A DNA stretch of 64,000 nt from Amycolatopsis anabasis. GTDB lineage: Bacteria > Actinomycetota > Actinomycetes > Mycobacteriales > Pseudonocardiaceae. The stretch is from positions 122,460-186,459 of the forward strand of contig NZ_VTHK01000017.1 of NCBI RefSeq assembly GCF_009765355.1, read 5' to 3'. Both the position numbers and the translations under genes were made by a program. The notes beneath the pieces were generated by a model that saw only the letters and a program-made list of their open reading frames with translations, searched no databases and was not told the DNA's origin. This document shows positions 35,945-44,640 of this stretch, piece after piece (within the stretch, counting starts at the first letter, position 1; every line of letters begins with the position of its first letter).

Positions 35945-36643
35945 TCAGCGGTTGGGGCCGAGCGGTAGGTGGTACTCGACGGTTTGTCGTGTGGCGGGGG
36001 TGAAGCCGAGGCCGACCAGTGCCGCGATGTGCCTGTCGTCGTCGGGTGCGGTGGTGGTCTCGACGTGGCGCAGGGCGGGATGCCCGCAGCGCAGCGTGAT
36101 GAGCGTGGTGGACAGCAGGGCGAGCAGCCCGCTGACGGTGCCCGGGTCGTCGCGATGGTGGGTCAGGGTCGCGGTGTCGCCGTCGACCCGGGCGCTGTAG
36201 GTGGCGCCGCGGAATTCCATGGTGAGGGTTGGACCGTCGTGCGTGGAGAGGCGGTGCGCGAGGAGGGTGCGGTGGGTCAGGTTCCGGACGGCCGGTAGCT
36301 CGAGCTGCCACCACCGGCGGACCAAGCGGCCCGGGAAAGCGCCCAACTCAGCCAACACCGAGCACGGGATGTGTCCGGTGTCGACGGTCCAGCGCAATTC
36401 GGTGGCACCGACATCACCGCCGTGCCGCGCGGCGGCCCGCATGAGGGGGACCAGCAGGTCCGCGGGCGCGTCCGGTACGGCGACGATACCGCGGTCGCTT
36501 TCCGGGTCGTCGGGGTCGAGCAGTGCGACGGCGCCCGTCGTCTTCCCGTCCTCGCGTGCCAGGACGAGTGCGAAGGCCCGCCGGTCGGCCCAGTAGCGGG
36601 GTGCTTCGGACGGGTCGAGGCTTACCGAAATCGTCGGGTTCAT
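35945..36643 (-). CDS. Putative GNAT-fold protein
   Basis: 232 aa. No strong motif, but the C-terminal half, with a beta strand, AALVGLGFTPATRQTVEYHLPL and the LGF segment, resembles the end of GNAT acetyltransferases. The central part, LLVPLMRAAARHGGDVGATELRW, resembles the acetyl-CoA helix region. It starts 19 nt after the NB-ARC regulator gene on the same strand and is probably cotranscribed. Function unassigned. Confidence 0.55.
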   Translation of the reverse strand: MNPTISVSLDPSEAPRYWADRRAFALVLAREDGKTTGAVALLDPDDPESDRGIVAVPDAPADLLVPLMRAAARHGGDVGATELRWTVDTGHIPCSVLAELGAFPGRLVRRWWQLELPAVRNLTHRTLLAHRLSTHDGPTLTMEFRGATYSARVDGDTATLTHHRDDPGTVSGLLALLSTTLITLRCGHPALRHVETTTAPDDDRHIAALVGLGFTPATRQTVEYHLPLGPNR

Positions 36644-36661
36644 CGTGTGCATTCCCGGAGG

Positions 36662-38935
36662 TCAATTGTTTTCTCGATTCGGGTCCCGCGTGGAACACTT
36701 TTCGTGGGTGGATGTGTTGAGGCGGCCAGTGGCGTCGGTGGCGCGGGGATCGTCGAGTTCCTGGTACAGCTGTAGTGCTGCCGTCCAGGCCGTGTGCGCC
36801 GCTTCGGTGTGGCCGAGGTCGCGGAGGATGTCACCGCGGAGGAGGTGCGTGTCGGCTTGGCCCCATCGGTCGCCGGTTTCCTGGCGTACTTCCAGGGAGA
36901 GCGCGAGGTACTGCAGGGCTCGTTCCCGGTCTCCGCGTGCGAGGTAGATCTTCGCGATCTTGGCCAGCTTCCGGCCGCGTCCGTAGTGGTTGGACTGTTT
37001 CTCGCACAGCCGCAGCGCCTGTTGGGTCGCCGCGAGCGCGGCGTCGCACTGGCCGGTTTGGCGGTGGATCTCGCCCAGGACCGCCAGGGTGACCGCTTGG
37101 CCCTCCTGCTCATCCAGCTGCTTGAACAAGGTCAACGCTTGTTCGGCGTGCTCGCGGGCGTGCTGGTGCTGTCCGCGCTCGCACAGCAGGCCCGCCAGCC
37201 CGTACAGCGCCCAGCCTCGGCCGTGCTGGTCGTCGAGCTGGGTGCTGATGTCGAGGGCTTCCCGGTACAGCCGGTGGCCGCGGTCGAGGTCGCGGCGCTT
37301 GGCGTGGGCGACGGCGAGGTTGATCCGCAGCCAGCTCTGCGCGTGCCGGGCGCCGGTGTCCTGTGCGGCGCGCAGGGCGGTGTCGTGGGTGGCCAGCCAC
37401 GCCGACCACGGTTTGCGCAGGAGGAAGTAGTCGAACAGCGCCATGGCCAGTTTCCAGGCGGCATCGGCCATGCCGTGCTCGAGCGCGAGGCGGCTGATCG
37501 GCGCGAAGTTGTGGTTCTCGGTCTCGCACCAGCGCAGCGCGGCGGCGGGGTCGGTGAACGTCATCGCGGCGACGTCGGTGCCGGTCGGCGCCAGGTCCGG
37601 CGGGCGGGTGCGGAAGGGCGCGATCTGGACGGTGGCGGCGACCGCGCTGCCCAGGTACCACTCGACCAGCCGCCGTATCGCCCCGGCGCGGTCGGCGGGG
37701 CCGTCTTCGGCGCGCGAGCGTTCGTCGGCGTAGCTCCGGAGGAGATCGTGCAATCGGTAGCGGCCATGACCGAGCGACTCCAGCAGATGCGCGTCGACCA
37801 GGATGTCGATCAACCGGCGGGCCTCGCTGACCGGCACCTCGGCCAGGACGGCGGCCACCGCCGTGCCGAAGTGCGGCCCGGGGAGCAGGCTCGACAGCCG
37901 GAACAGCCGGGCCGCCGCGCGGGTCAGCGTGCGGTAGGACCAGGAGAACACGCGACACACGGCGGTGGTGTCGTCGAGCGTCAGCAGATCCAGACCTTCG
38001 GCGGCCAGCTGGGCGACCACGTCCGCCACGGAGTGGTCCGGGCTGGCGGCGACCCGTTCGGCGGCGATCCGCAGCGCCAGGGGCAGGTGCGCGCAGCGAT
38101 CGGCCAGCGCCCACACCGCATCCGGCTCCTCGCGCAGGGGTTCGTCGCCGAGAATGCCGTGCAGGAGCGCGACGGACTCCTCGGTCGGCATCGAACCGAT
38201 GGTGATGTGCCGCGCACCGGCCCGCACGCCCAGCCCGGACAGGTGGCTGCGGCTGGTGACCACGACCGCGCACTCCGCCGAACCGGGCAGCAGCGGCTCG
38301 ACCTGGCCGGGATGGGCCGCGTTGTCCAGCACGACCAGGACGCGCTGGGTAGCCAGCAAGGAGCGGTACAACGCCGAACGCTGGCCAACCGTGGCGGGGA
38401 TCGAGCGGGCGGGTGTTCCGAGGGCGCGGAGGAACTCCTCCAGGGCTTCCTCCGCGGCCAGCGGGAGTCCGGTGGCGGTGTACCCACGCAGGTCGACGTA
38501 CAACTGCCCGTCCGGGAACCGGTCGGTGACCTGGTGCGCCCAGCGCAGCGCCAGCGCGGTCTTTCCCGCGCCGGGCGGGCCGTCGATCACCAGCACCGCC
38601 GGCGCCCCCGGTTCCGCGGGGCGTTCGACCGCGTCGTCCAGGCGCCGCAGTGCGTGTTCCCGGCCGGTGAAGCAGGCCGTGACCGCGGGCAACTGCGCCG
38701 GGGGGACCGCGTCGCCCTCGACCTCGGCCAGCGCGACCAGTTGCCCCGCCGCGTCCAGCACCTCATCACACCGCCTGGCCAGCTCCAGCGACGGCGGTGC
38801 ACCGTTCTTCACCTTGCTCAACCAGCTCGGCGTGTATCCGACCAAATCGGCGAGCTTCCGCCACGACAACCGCCGCTGCGCCAGCCGCCGCGCCAATTCA
38901 CGGCTGAACGCGCCTGCACTGTCTTGCCGCACCAT
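36662..38935 (-). CDS. XRE-NB-ARC-TPR regulator (STAND NTPase)
   Basis: 757 aa. N-terminal helix-turn-helix (LSWRKLADLVGYTPSWLSKV, key residues G-Y-T-P-S-W-L-S-K). NB-ARC domain with Walker A GPPGAGKT (119-126) and Walker B VLVVLDNA, then a winged-helix segment ending in RYRLHDLLRSYA near 400. From about 520 to 730 there are TPR repeats (HAREHAEQALTLFKQL; ALAATQQALRLCE). The architecture matches AfsR-like regulators without the SARP domain. TPR binding of a ligand would release the NB-ARC switch. Start ATG 38935; GTG codons at 38941 and 38932 are alternatives. Confidence 0.88.
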   Translation of the reverse strand: MVRQDSAGAFSRELARRLAQRRLSWRKLADLVGYTPSWLSKVKNGAPPSLELARRCDEVLDAAGQLVALAEVEGDAVPPAQLPAVTACFTGREHALRRLDDAVERPAEPGAPAVLVIDGPPGAGKTALALRWAHQVTDRFPDGQLYVDLRGYTATGLPLAAEEALEEFLRALGTPARSIPATVGQRSALYRSLLATQRVLVVLDNAAHPGQVEPLLPGSAECAVVVTSRSHLSGLGVRAGARHITIGSMPTEESVALLHGILGDEPLREEPDAVWALADRCAHLPLALRIAAERVAASPDHSVADVVAQLAAEGLDLLTLDDTTAVCRVFSWSYRTLTRAAARLFRLSSLLPGPHFGTAVAAVLAEVPVSEARRLIDILVDAHLLESLGHGRYRLHDLLRSYADERSRAEDGPADRAGAIRRLVEWYLGSAVAATVQIAPFRTRPPDLAPTGTDVAAMTFTDPAAALRWCETENHNFAPISRLALEHGMADAAWKLAMALFDYFLLRKPWSAWLATHDTALRAAQDTGARHAQSWLRINLAVAHAKRRDLDRGHRLYREALDISTQLDDQHGRGWALYGLAGLLCERGQHQHAREHAEQALTLFKQLDEQEGQAVTLAVLGEIHRQTGQCDAALAATQQALRLCEKQSNHYGRGRKLAKIAKIYLARGDRERALQYLALSLEVRQETGDRWGQADTHLLRGDILRDLGHTEAAHTAWTAALQLYQELDDPRATDATGRLNTSTHEKCSTRDPNRENN

Positions 38936-38947
38936 TACCACTTTCGG

Positions 38948-39016
38948 CTACTTCTCGACCGCTTGCGCGATTGACCCAGCGGTCAGCGCGACGTCCGGCG
39001 CGATTTTCAGAAACAT
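38948..39016 (-). CDS. Possible 22-aa peptide ORF upstream of the NB-ARC regulator
   Basis: MFLKIAPDVALTAGSIAQAVEK, TAG stop. AAGGAAG lies 10 nt before the ATG. It ends 12 nt before the regulator start, on the same strand. It may be a leader, a signalling peptide or a chance ORF. Only its position and ribosome binding site support it. Confidence 0.3.
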   Translation of the reverse strand: MFLKIAPDVALTAGSIAQAVEK

Positions 39017-39509
39017 CGTCGTTGATCTTCCTTGTTCGTTTTCGTTGTGAAGAATGTTGTTGGCGAGCCCCCGACGGGCATCGCCTTGCGAAGGGAATCG
39101 GCAACCACTTTCTGCGCAGAGGGGCCGATAACTCATGGTAAGCGGAAACGTCGGAGTGGTCCACTGCGACCCCCGCGGGGGTGAGAGCCCAGCCACAATG
39201 GCTGTCCGGCCAGCGAAAATCGATGCTCCGCGCCGACCTGATCACGCCGTTTCCCGGAAAAGTACATCAATCACCATGGCGCCCGGAAGGCGGCGAGGGC
39301 GATAATGGGCGAGGCCGGAATTTCACCAGAGATCGAAAAACGAATGGGCGAATTCCCGCTTGTCGTGCGCGTGGACGCGGCCGATCCTTTCTGGCGAGAG
39401 CGCCGGAGCCCGGCTGCGCGGCATCGTCTATGCTGAAGTCGCCTGAGCCCGCGCATGCGTGGCCCTCAGCGTGCTTCCGATACTCATGACCTAAGGATCA
39501 GATACCTCC
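39017..39509. other. Gap without a supported gene
   Basis: About 490 nt of lower GC than the neighbours. A plus-strand frame (39181-39489) is open, but its translation has neither a recognisable fold nor a ribosome binding site. It probably holds the promoters of the flanking divergent genes. Confidence 0.5.
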
Positions 39510-39959
39510 ATGAATGCTGTCTCGCGGCTCCGCGCCTCCTCAGCTGTCGCAGTGGCCGCGGTCGTGCTGGCCGCGGTCACCACGGCCTGTGGCACGGCGC
39601 CCGCATCCAGCCCGGCTCGGTCATGTGAACCACAACAGCAAGCGGTCGCGTCCGCGGAAACCGCGAAGACCAACGCGGAGAGCGCGGCCAAGGCCGCCGA
39701 CACCACCGCCGCCGGAAGCAAAGCCGCGGCCGACAAAGCCAACACCGTGGCGGACGAGGCCAATGCCGCCGCGAACACCTCCCCTGATGCCGCGAGCCAG
39801 GCCAGGGCGGCCCAACTCCTCGCCGAGGCCGCCAAACTCATCGCCGACTCGAAACTCGCCGACGAGAACGCGCAACAGGCACGGACCAAGGCCAGCGAAG
39901 CGGCCAGCGCCCTCAACGACGCGCAACAAGCCCTGACTCGTTGCCAGCAGTCCTCCTGA
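39510..39959 (+). CDS. Ala-rich coiled-coil lipoprotein
   Basis: 149 aa. Type II signal peptide with lipobox TTAC (C27). After a short linker comes about 110 residues of Ala/Lys/Glu/Gln-rich heptads (SAETAKTNAESAAKAADT; ARAAQLLAEAAKLIADS), a long helix or coiled coil. One cysteine near the N-terminus of the mature part and one near the end (TRCQQSS). It would be tethered to the outer membrane face with a rod pointing into the wall, like Lpp in concept. Function unknown. Confidence 0.8.
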   Translation: MNAVSRLRASSAVAVAAVVLAAVTTACGTAPASSPARSCEPQQQAVASAETAKTNAESAAKAADTTAAGSKAAADKANTVADEANAAANTSPDAASQARAAQLLAEAAKLIADSKLADENAQQARTKASEAASALNDAQQALTRCQQSS

Positions 39960-40005
39960 CACCCTCGGCGAGCCGGGCCGCCAAGGCCCAGAAAGGGTTG
40001 TCCCG

Positions 40006-41025
40006 ATGGTCCGCACCCCGTCGATCGGCGTGCACGACGAGTTCGCCCCGTTGCGGGAGGTGTTCGTCGGGATTTTCGATCCCGATTCGCTGATCGCGCC
40101 GGTGTCGTATTCGCTGCGGAAGTACCTGTCCGCTGAAGCGGTCGAGCTGACCGAGCGATGCGCCGGGAAAACCTTCCGCGACGTCGACTCCCCCGAGCGG
40201 ATCGAAGCCACGCACCGGCAACTGGAGGACCTCGCCGATCGCTACCGCGAGCACGGGGTGGTGGTGCACCGGCCCCGGCGGTTCACCGAGCACGAAGCCG
40301 GATACGTGGTCGCCGGGGGAGATCCGATGTTCGCCCGGGATCCGATGCCGGTCATCGGCAACCGGGTGATCGAAGCATCGTTGATGATGCCGTCGCGACG
40401 CAAAGAGATCTTCGCCTACCGCGAAATCCTCACCCGGCGGCTCGCCGCCGAACCGCACACCGAATACCTCGCGGTGCCCTCGCCCGCGCCGAGCGCGCTC
40501 GATCCGATCGCCCCCGAGGGCGCGGGTCCGTTCCTCGAAGGGGGAGACGTGTTCGTGCTCGGTCACGACATCCTCGTGGGCAATTCCGGGCTCGCCTCGA
40601 ACCGCGCCGGTATCGACTGGCTGACCCGTCTGCTGCGTCCCGCCGGTTACCGGGTCCACGAAGTTCCCCTCGCCGGCCAGTGGCTGCACCTCGACTGCGT
40701 CTTCGCGGTGATCCGCCCGGGTCTGGCGATGTGTCACCGACCGGCTTTCCGGCACGGGCTTCCGGATGTCGTCAGCGACTGGGACATCATCGAGGCCACC
40801 GCCGACGAAGCGCACGCCATGGGCTGCAACACCCTGTGCCTGGCCCCCAACAAGGTCGTCGTTCCCCAGGAACACACCCGCCTGATCGAAGCGCTGGCGC
40901 GCCACGATGCCGACGTCGTCAGCGGCTTCACCTTCGATCTCGTCTCCGAGTTCGGCGGCGGCGTCCGGTGCGCGACCCACCCCCTCGCCCGCGCCACCCC
41001 GGCAACCCCCACGCCGGGAACTTGA
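40006..41025 (+). CDS. Amidinotransferase (glycine/inosamine-phosphate amidinotransferase type)
   Basis: 339 aa, the size of StrB1-like enzymes. Beta/alpha-propeller family. The conserved active-site positions are visible: FARDPM (D112), FLEGGDVF (E178, D181), QWLHLDC (H228) and the nucleophilic cysteine in GGGVRCATHP (C322). It moves an amidino group from arginine to an amine acceptor. Glycine, an inosamine phosphate or another amine are all possible. No aminocyclitol genes lie nearby. Separated by 46 nt from the lipoprotein gene. Confidence 0.87.
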   Translation: MVRTPSIGVHDEFAPLREVFVGIFDPDSLIAPVSYSLRKYLSAEAVELTERCAGKTFRDVDSPERIEATHRQLEDLADRYREHGVVVHRPRRFTEHEAGYVVAGGDPMFARDPMPVIGNRVIEASLMMPSRRKEIFAYREILTRRLAAEPHTEYLAVPSPAPSALDPIAPEGAGPFLEGGDVFVLGHDILVGNSGLASNRAGIDWLTRLLRPAGYRVHEVPLAGQWLHLDCVFAVIRPGLAMCHRPAFRHGLPDVVSDWDIIEATADEAHAMGCNTLCLAPNKVVVPQEHTRLIEALARHDADVVSGFTFDLVSEFGGGVRCATHPLARATPATPTPGT

Positions 41026-41038
41026 GCGGGCGCCCGGC

Positions 41039-41473
41039 TCAGGTCGTGTTCCGGGTGCGGAGCACGGTTTCGAGGTCGGTGAGGTTGCCGGCGGTGCGGA
41101 TGGCTGGTGGGTCGAGGCGTCCGATGTGGTGGTCGTCCTCGCGCAGGGCGGTGAGGAATCGGGTGATGTGCTTGGGGGCGGGGGTGATGGTGGTGCCGCC
41201 GAGGTAGCGGATGACGATGAGGTCTTCGCCGGAGTGGGTTTCGATCGCGGTGGACCAGCCGTGGATTTCGTCCCACAGCAGCGCGACGTCGCGGTCGGGG
41301 TAGCCGGGCAGGCGCTCGTCGAGGGCGATGTAGGCGGAGACCGGGGTGTCGTGGTCGACGGTGCAGGATTCCAGGCCGATCCCGAGTGCGTTCGTGACGT
41401 CGGCGAGGTAGGCGCGTAGCGCGGTGATGGCGGGGTGGGAGTGGCCGGTCGGTAGGTGCAGCGATGCGGTCAC
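41039..41473 (-). CDS. DUF6292 family protein
   Basis: 144 aa. AYIALDERLPGYPDRDVALLWDEIHGW and ETHSGEDLIVIRYLGG, key residues LPxxPDRDxALLWDExxGW, are the marks of DUF6292, a family common in Pseudonocardiales and often near regulators. Function unknown. It lies 30 nt after hsp20 on the same strand, so it may share its promoter. Confidence 0.75.
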   Translation of the reverse strand: MTASLHLPTGHSHPAITALRAYLADVTNALGIGLESCTVDHDTPVSAYIALDERLPGYPDRDVALLWDEIHGWSTAIETHSGEDLIVIRYLGGTTITPAPKHITRFLTALREDDHHIGRLDPPAIRTAGNLTDLETVLRTRNTT

Positions 41474-41503
41474 GGTGGTGCCTTTCGTGCGCGGGCGAGG
41501 CGG

Positions 41504-41944
41504 TCAGGCCTCGACTTCCTTCCGGTCGGACGAGGTGCCGGTGATCTCGATGCGCCGGGGCTTGGCGTTCTCGGCGATCGGGATGCGCAAGGTCAGCACG
41601 CCGGCTTCATAGGCTGCGGCGATGTGGTCGGCGTCGAGTTTGTCGTGGAGGAACAGTCGGCGGGAGAAGACACCGAGAGGCCGTTCACAGATCTGCGTCT
41701 GGACGTCGTCCCCGCCGGGCAGGGGGCGCCGTTCGGCCTTGACGGTCAGGACGTTGCGTTCGATGTCCACTTCGATGGCGTCGGGGGTGAGGCCGGGCAG
41801 GTCGAAGCAGACGACGAACTCGTCGCCGGCCCGGTAGGCATCCATCGGTATCGCGGCCGGCCTGGACCAGGTCCCGGGAGCCGCGGCGCCGAGCATCTGC
41901 TGGGCGAACCGGTCCCACTCGCGAAAGTCGGTGCGCATCAACAT
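41504..41944 (-). CDS. Hsp20/alpha-crystallin small heat-shock protein
   Basis: 146 aa. The alpha-crystallin domain runs from about 45 to 135: DAYRAGDEFVVCFDLPGLT, then NVLTVKAERR and AAYEAGVLTLRIPI with GVLTLRIP. An ATP-independent holdase that keeps unfolded proteins soluble under stress. I chose the ATG at 41944 with GGAGGT 7 nt upstream. Divergent from the predicted regulator gene; a palindrome lies between. Confidence 0.93.
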   Translation of the reverse strand: MLMRTDFREWDRFAQQMLGAAAPGTWSRPAAIPMDAYRAGDEFVVCFDLPGLTPDAIEVDIERNVLTVKAERRPLPGGDDVQTQICERPLGVFSRRLFLHDKLDADHIAAAYEAGVLTLRIPIAENAKPRRIEITGTSSDRKEVEA

Positions 41945-42005
41945 CGAGTCCACCTCCGGTGAGTTTGACGATGCCGTGGTGTCAACACGCAGCAATGTTC
42001 TAGCA

Positions 42006-42024
42006 TGTCATCGAAACGATGACA
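42006..42024. promoter_or_regulatory. Palindrome between hsp20 and its divergent regulator
   Basis: TGTCATCG AAA CGATGACA is a perfect 8+3+8 inverted repeat, and a further half-site GGATGACA lies at 42043-42050 next to the regulator start. It is a likely operator for the divergent regulator gene, controlling both directions. Confidence 0.65.
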
Positions 42025-42051
42025 AGAATGGAGTCGTCGAGAGGATGACAA

Positions 42052-42663
42052 ATGGCAGACGCGGACCCGGCCCGGGTCGTTCAGCGCGTGCACGGGGTGG
42101 TGCTGGCCGCCCGGGGTGGTGCGGTGCCCTCCGATCAGGTTCTGGCGGCGCTGGCCGCGTTGCGGTCGGTGCGGGAGCAGCTCGGCGCCTGGGAGCCGGA
42201 GCTGATCGCGGCGGCCCGCGCCGGCGGCACCAGCTGGGCCTCCCTTGCCCCGGCGTTGGGGGTGGCGAGCCGCCAAGCCGCCGAGCGGCGGTTCCTGCGG
42301 CTGCGGCCGTCGGCGACGGGGGAGACGACCGGGGAGGCGCGCGTGGACGCCGAGCGCGACCGGCGCGCGGGTGACCGTGCGGTCGCGGACTGGGCGCGGC
42401 GCAACTCCGCGGTCCTGCGGCAGTTGGCTGGTCAGGTCAGCGCGCTGGACGGCCTCGATGCGGCGGGCCGGGAAAGCGCCGACCGGCTCGGCGCGGCGCT
42501 CGGCGACGACGACGTCACCAGCCTGCTGCCGCCGCTGGCCGCGGTCCGCGCGCACCTGACGCGCGACCACGCGGGGCTGGCCGACCGGCTCGGCGCCATC
42601 AGCGAGCACACCGACCAACTGCGTCGCGAGGCGGCCGGGAACCGCCGCGACCGCACCACCTGA
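42052..42663 (+). CDS. HSP18-type transcriptional regulator
   Basis: 203 aa. A helix-turn-helix-like segment GTSWASLAPALGVASRQAAERRFLRL sits at about 58-85, key residues SWxxLAxALGVxSRQAAxRRxLRL, a class of regulator commonly found beside actinobacterial Hsp20/Hsp18 genes. The remaining part is helical. Adjacent and divergent to hsp20, it probably represses it in the absence of stress. The 5' half-site near its own start suggests autoregulation. Confidence 0.75.
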   Translation: MADADPARVVQRVHGVVLAARGGAVPSDQVLAALAALRSVREQLGAWEPELIAAARAGGTSWASLAPALGVASRQAAERRFLRLRPSATGETTGEARVDAERDRRAGDRAVADWARRNSAVLRQLAGQVSALDGLDAAGRESADRLGAALGDDDVTSLLPPLAAVRAHLTRDHAGLADRLGAISEHTDQLRREAAGNRRDRTT

Positions 42664-42692
42664 CCGTCACGTGCCCGGATGCCGAAAAGCCG

Positions 42693-42839
42693 TCACCGGT
42701 CGAGACCAGGACGGTGCCGGGGTGGCCGGGGCGGTCCGGGTGGCCGTGGGGAGGACAGCGCCGCGCAGGTGATGATCAGGGCGAGTGTGACGAGGATGGT
42801 CAGGCCGATGTCGGTGAGCGTGTCGGTGAGCATGGTCAT
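42693..42839 (-). CDS. 48-aa single-span membrane peptide coupled to terC
   Basis: MTMLTDTLTDIGLTILVTLALIIT as the membrane helix (key part: ILVTLALIITCAAL), followed by a Pro/Arg-rich cytoplasmic tail. The ATG overlaps the terC stop codon (ATGA), a strong sign of translational coupling. Likely a small partner of TerC. Missing from ordinary annotation because of its size. Confidence 0.6.
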   Translation of the reverse strand: MTMLTDTLTDIGLTILVTLALIITCAALSSPRPPGPPRPPRHRPGLDR

Positions 42840-43843
42840 GTCCCGGTGGTGGTTCGGTCGGTGTCGCGGCGGCGGGCGCGCATGCTGGTCAGCGTGACGG
42901 TGGCGAGGATGAGCACGATGACCGCGAGCGAGAGCGGGGTGGGGACCTCGGGTACCGCGGGCCAGATTCCGTGGGCCCAGTGCAGTACCAGTTTCACTCC
43001 GATGAACGCGAGGATGATCGCGAGTCCGTGGTTGAGGTGGACGAGCTTGCCCAGGGTGGTTTGCAGCACGAAGTACAGGGCACGCAGGCCGAGCAGGGCG
43101 AAGGCGTTGGTGGTGAAGACCAGGAAGGGGTCTTCGGTGACGCCGTAGACGGCGGGCACCGAATCGACGGCGAACACCACGTCGGTGGCGAAAACCGCCA
43201 CGACCACGACGGTCAGCGGGGTCAGCGCGCGTCGCCCGTCTTCGCGTACGGTGAGCCGGGTGCCGCGGTAACCGTCGGTGACGGGCATCAGGCGGTGCAG
43301 CAACCGCACCGATCGCATGGTCGAGACGTCGCGTTCGAGGGGTTCCCCGCTGGCTGCCTGGTGCAGGATCTTGATCGCGGTGACGAACAGGATCGCGCCG
43401 AACACCAGGAACGCCCAGGTTCCGGCTTGCAGCATGGCGGCGCCCAGCGCGATGAAGATCCCGCGCAGCACCAGTGCGCCGACGATGCCGTACAGCAGCA
43501 CGCGTTGCGCGAGCTCGGGCGGGACGGCGAAGGCCGTCAGCAGCAGGATGAACACGAAGAGGTTGTCCACCGAAAGGGATTTCTCGACCACGAATCCCGT
43601 GAAGAATTCCAATGCTTGGCTGCCGTCGAAGCTCGCCCACAGGAACAGTCCGAACACCACCGGCAGGGCGAGGTAGAACACCGACCAGCCCACGGCCTCC
43701 CGGGTCGAGACCTCATGCGGGCGGCGGGTCACCAGGAAATCGGCGACCAGCAGTCCCGCCAGTACCGCGATGCTGGCCGTCCACATCCACGGTGAACCGA
43801 CTGACTCCGATGAAGCAGCAAGAGTAAACACACGATCAGACAC
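42836..43843 (-). CDS. TerC-family membrane protein
   Basis: 335 aa, about 9 membrane helices. The TerC signatures are clear: SVDNLFVFILLL and FATDVVFAVDSVPAVYG, with paired acidic residues that bind metal. TerC/Alx proteins export manganese or related metals, often to load exported metalloenzymes or resist metal stress. I chose the GTG at 43843 behind GAGGAGG. A riboswitch-like leader lies upstream, and a 48-aa peptide gene is coupled downstream. Confidence 0.9.
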   Translation of the reverse strand: MSDRVFTLAASSESVGSPWMWTASIAVLAGLLVADFLVTRRPHEVSTREAVGWSVFYLALPVVFGLFLWASFDGSQALEFFTGFVVEKSLSVDNLFVFILLLTAFAVPPELAQRVLLYGIVGALVLRGIFIALGAAMLQAGTWAFLVFGAILFVTAIKILHQAASGEPLERDVSTMRSVRLLHRLMPVTDGYRGTRLTVREDGRRALTPLTVVVVAVFATDVVFAVDSVPAVYGVTEDPFLVFTTNAFALLGLRALYFVLQTTLGKLVHLNHGLAIILAFIGVKLVLHWAHGIWPAVPEVPTPLSLAVIVLILATVTLTSMRARRRDTDRTTTGT

Positions 43844-43865
43844 CCGGGCCTCCTCAAACATTGAG

Positions 43866-43977
43866 AAGCGTCCGAGGTCTCCTTCACCCGCGCGATGAGG
43901 GTGGCCTCCCGAGGACACCGTCGGATGTCCGTGCTGACCGGGCCGACCTTAGGGAAGTACTCCCCTCGCAGAGAAGT
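43866..43977 (-). promoter_or_regulatory. yybP-ykoY (manganese) riboswitch-like leader of terC
   Basis: Read on the minus strand, the leader has GAGGGGAGTACTTCCC, then CGGTCAGCACGGACATCC, and ends GGGTGAAGGAGACCTCGGAC. These match the two metal-binding loops and the closing stem of the yybP-ykoY class, which senses Mn2+ and often lies before TerC and MntP genes. The ribosome binding site of terC lies about 12 nt after the motif. I recognise the pattern by eye; a covariance search would settle it. Confidence 0.7.
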
Positions 43978-44059
43978 GTAAGGCGCGAAGGGATCACCCG
44001 CAGATCTTTCCCCCGGTGAGGGGACACCGGCGCTCCCCGCCCCGCGGCGGATTGGGAGG

Positions 44060-44526
44060 CTCAACGCGTTGTGCGAATCTCATTCACCTTAACTGACTGG
44101 TCCGGCGCGGGAAGGTGTCCGGAAGGTGTGCTTCGCGTGGTGGCACGGCAGGGCGAATCCGGATCTCGGAAACACTCATCTTTATGACAAGCGGGTTTTT
44201 CGAGACCGTGGAACGTCCAAAACGTGCTCGGGTGTTGTCAGATGCTGCTGGTCGGGTGTCATCGATCTGTCAACGAAATGAGTGTTTTCGAGTGTTACGG
44301 CAACTTTGCAAGATGCCTTGACAACTCATCACCGTTGTTCGACACTCTTTTTCGGCAATCCTGTCGGGTTCGGCGATTTTGGCATGCCCTAAAACAATGT
44401 GCGAACATGTCACAATTAGTCGTGGTAGCACGTCTTGACAGCGGAATCCCAACGGTGAAATTCTAAGACCGCTTTCGAAGGCGAATGTTCCAAAGTTTCC
44501 TGATCGGTCCTGCAAGGGAGAAGAAC
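44060..44526. other. Low-GC intergenic region
   Basis: About 470 nt with clearly lower GC than the flanks. It contains TTGACA at 44435-44440 with AATTCT 18 nt later, a good promoter for the 28-codon ORF. Two further short repeats of GAGTGTT lie near 44,281 and 44,289. No longer gene is supported. Confidence 0.5.
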
Positions 44527-44613
44527 ATGCTCACCACCATTATCTCGAGCGGCTACGAAACCCTCACCGGCGCGCTGGACCACCTGGCGCAGGTTCTCGG
44601 CTCGCTCGTCTGA
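44527..44613 (+). CDS. 28-aa amphipathic peptide ORF
   Basis: MLTTIISSGYETLTGALDHLAQVLGSLV, TGA stop, read here as two parts: an N-terminal MLTTIISSGYET and a C-terminal LTGALDHLAQVLGSLV. GGGAG lies 6 nt before the ATG, a promoter lies 60 nt upstream and a strong terminator 27 nt downstream, so this looks like a self-contained transcription unit. The helix is amphipathic. No similarity can be claimed for so short a sequence. Confidence 0.55.
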   Translation: MLTTIISSGYETLTGALDHLAQVLGSLV

Positions 44614-44640
44614 GCGCTGCGTCAAGCGATTCAACGGTGA

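Noticed and set aside
39181..39489. 102-codon plus-strand ORF in the gap before the lipoprotein gene
   Set aside because: No ribosome binding site, no recognisable fold, and codon use not typical of genes here.
34579..41025. A streptomycin-like cluster, suggested by the StrR-like and StrB-like genes
   Set aside because: The two genes are 5 kb apart with unrelated genes between them, and no aminocyclitol, sugar or phosphotransferase genes are present.
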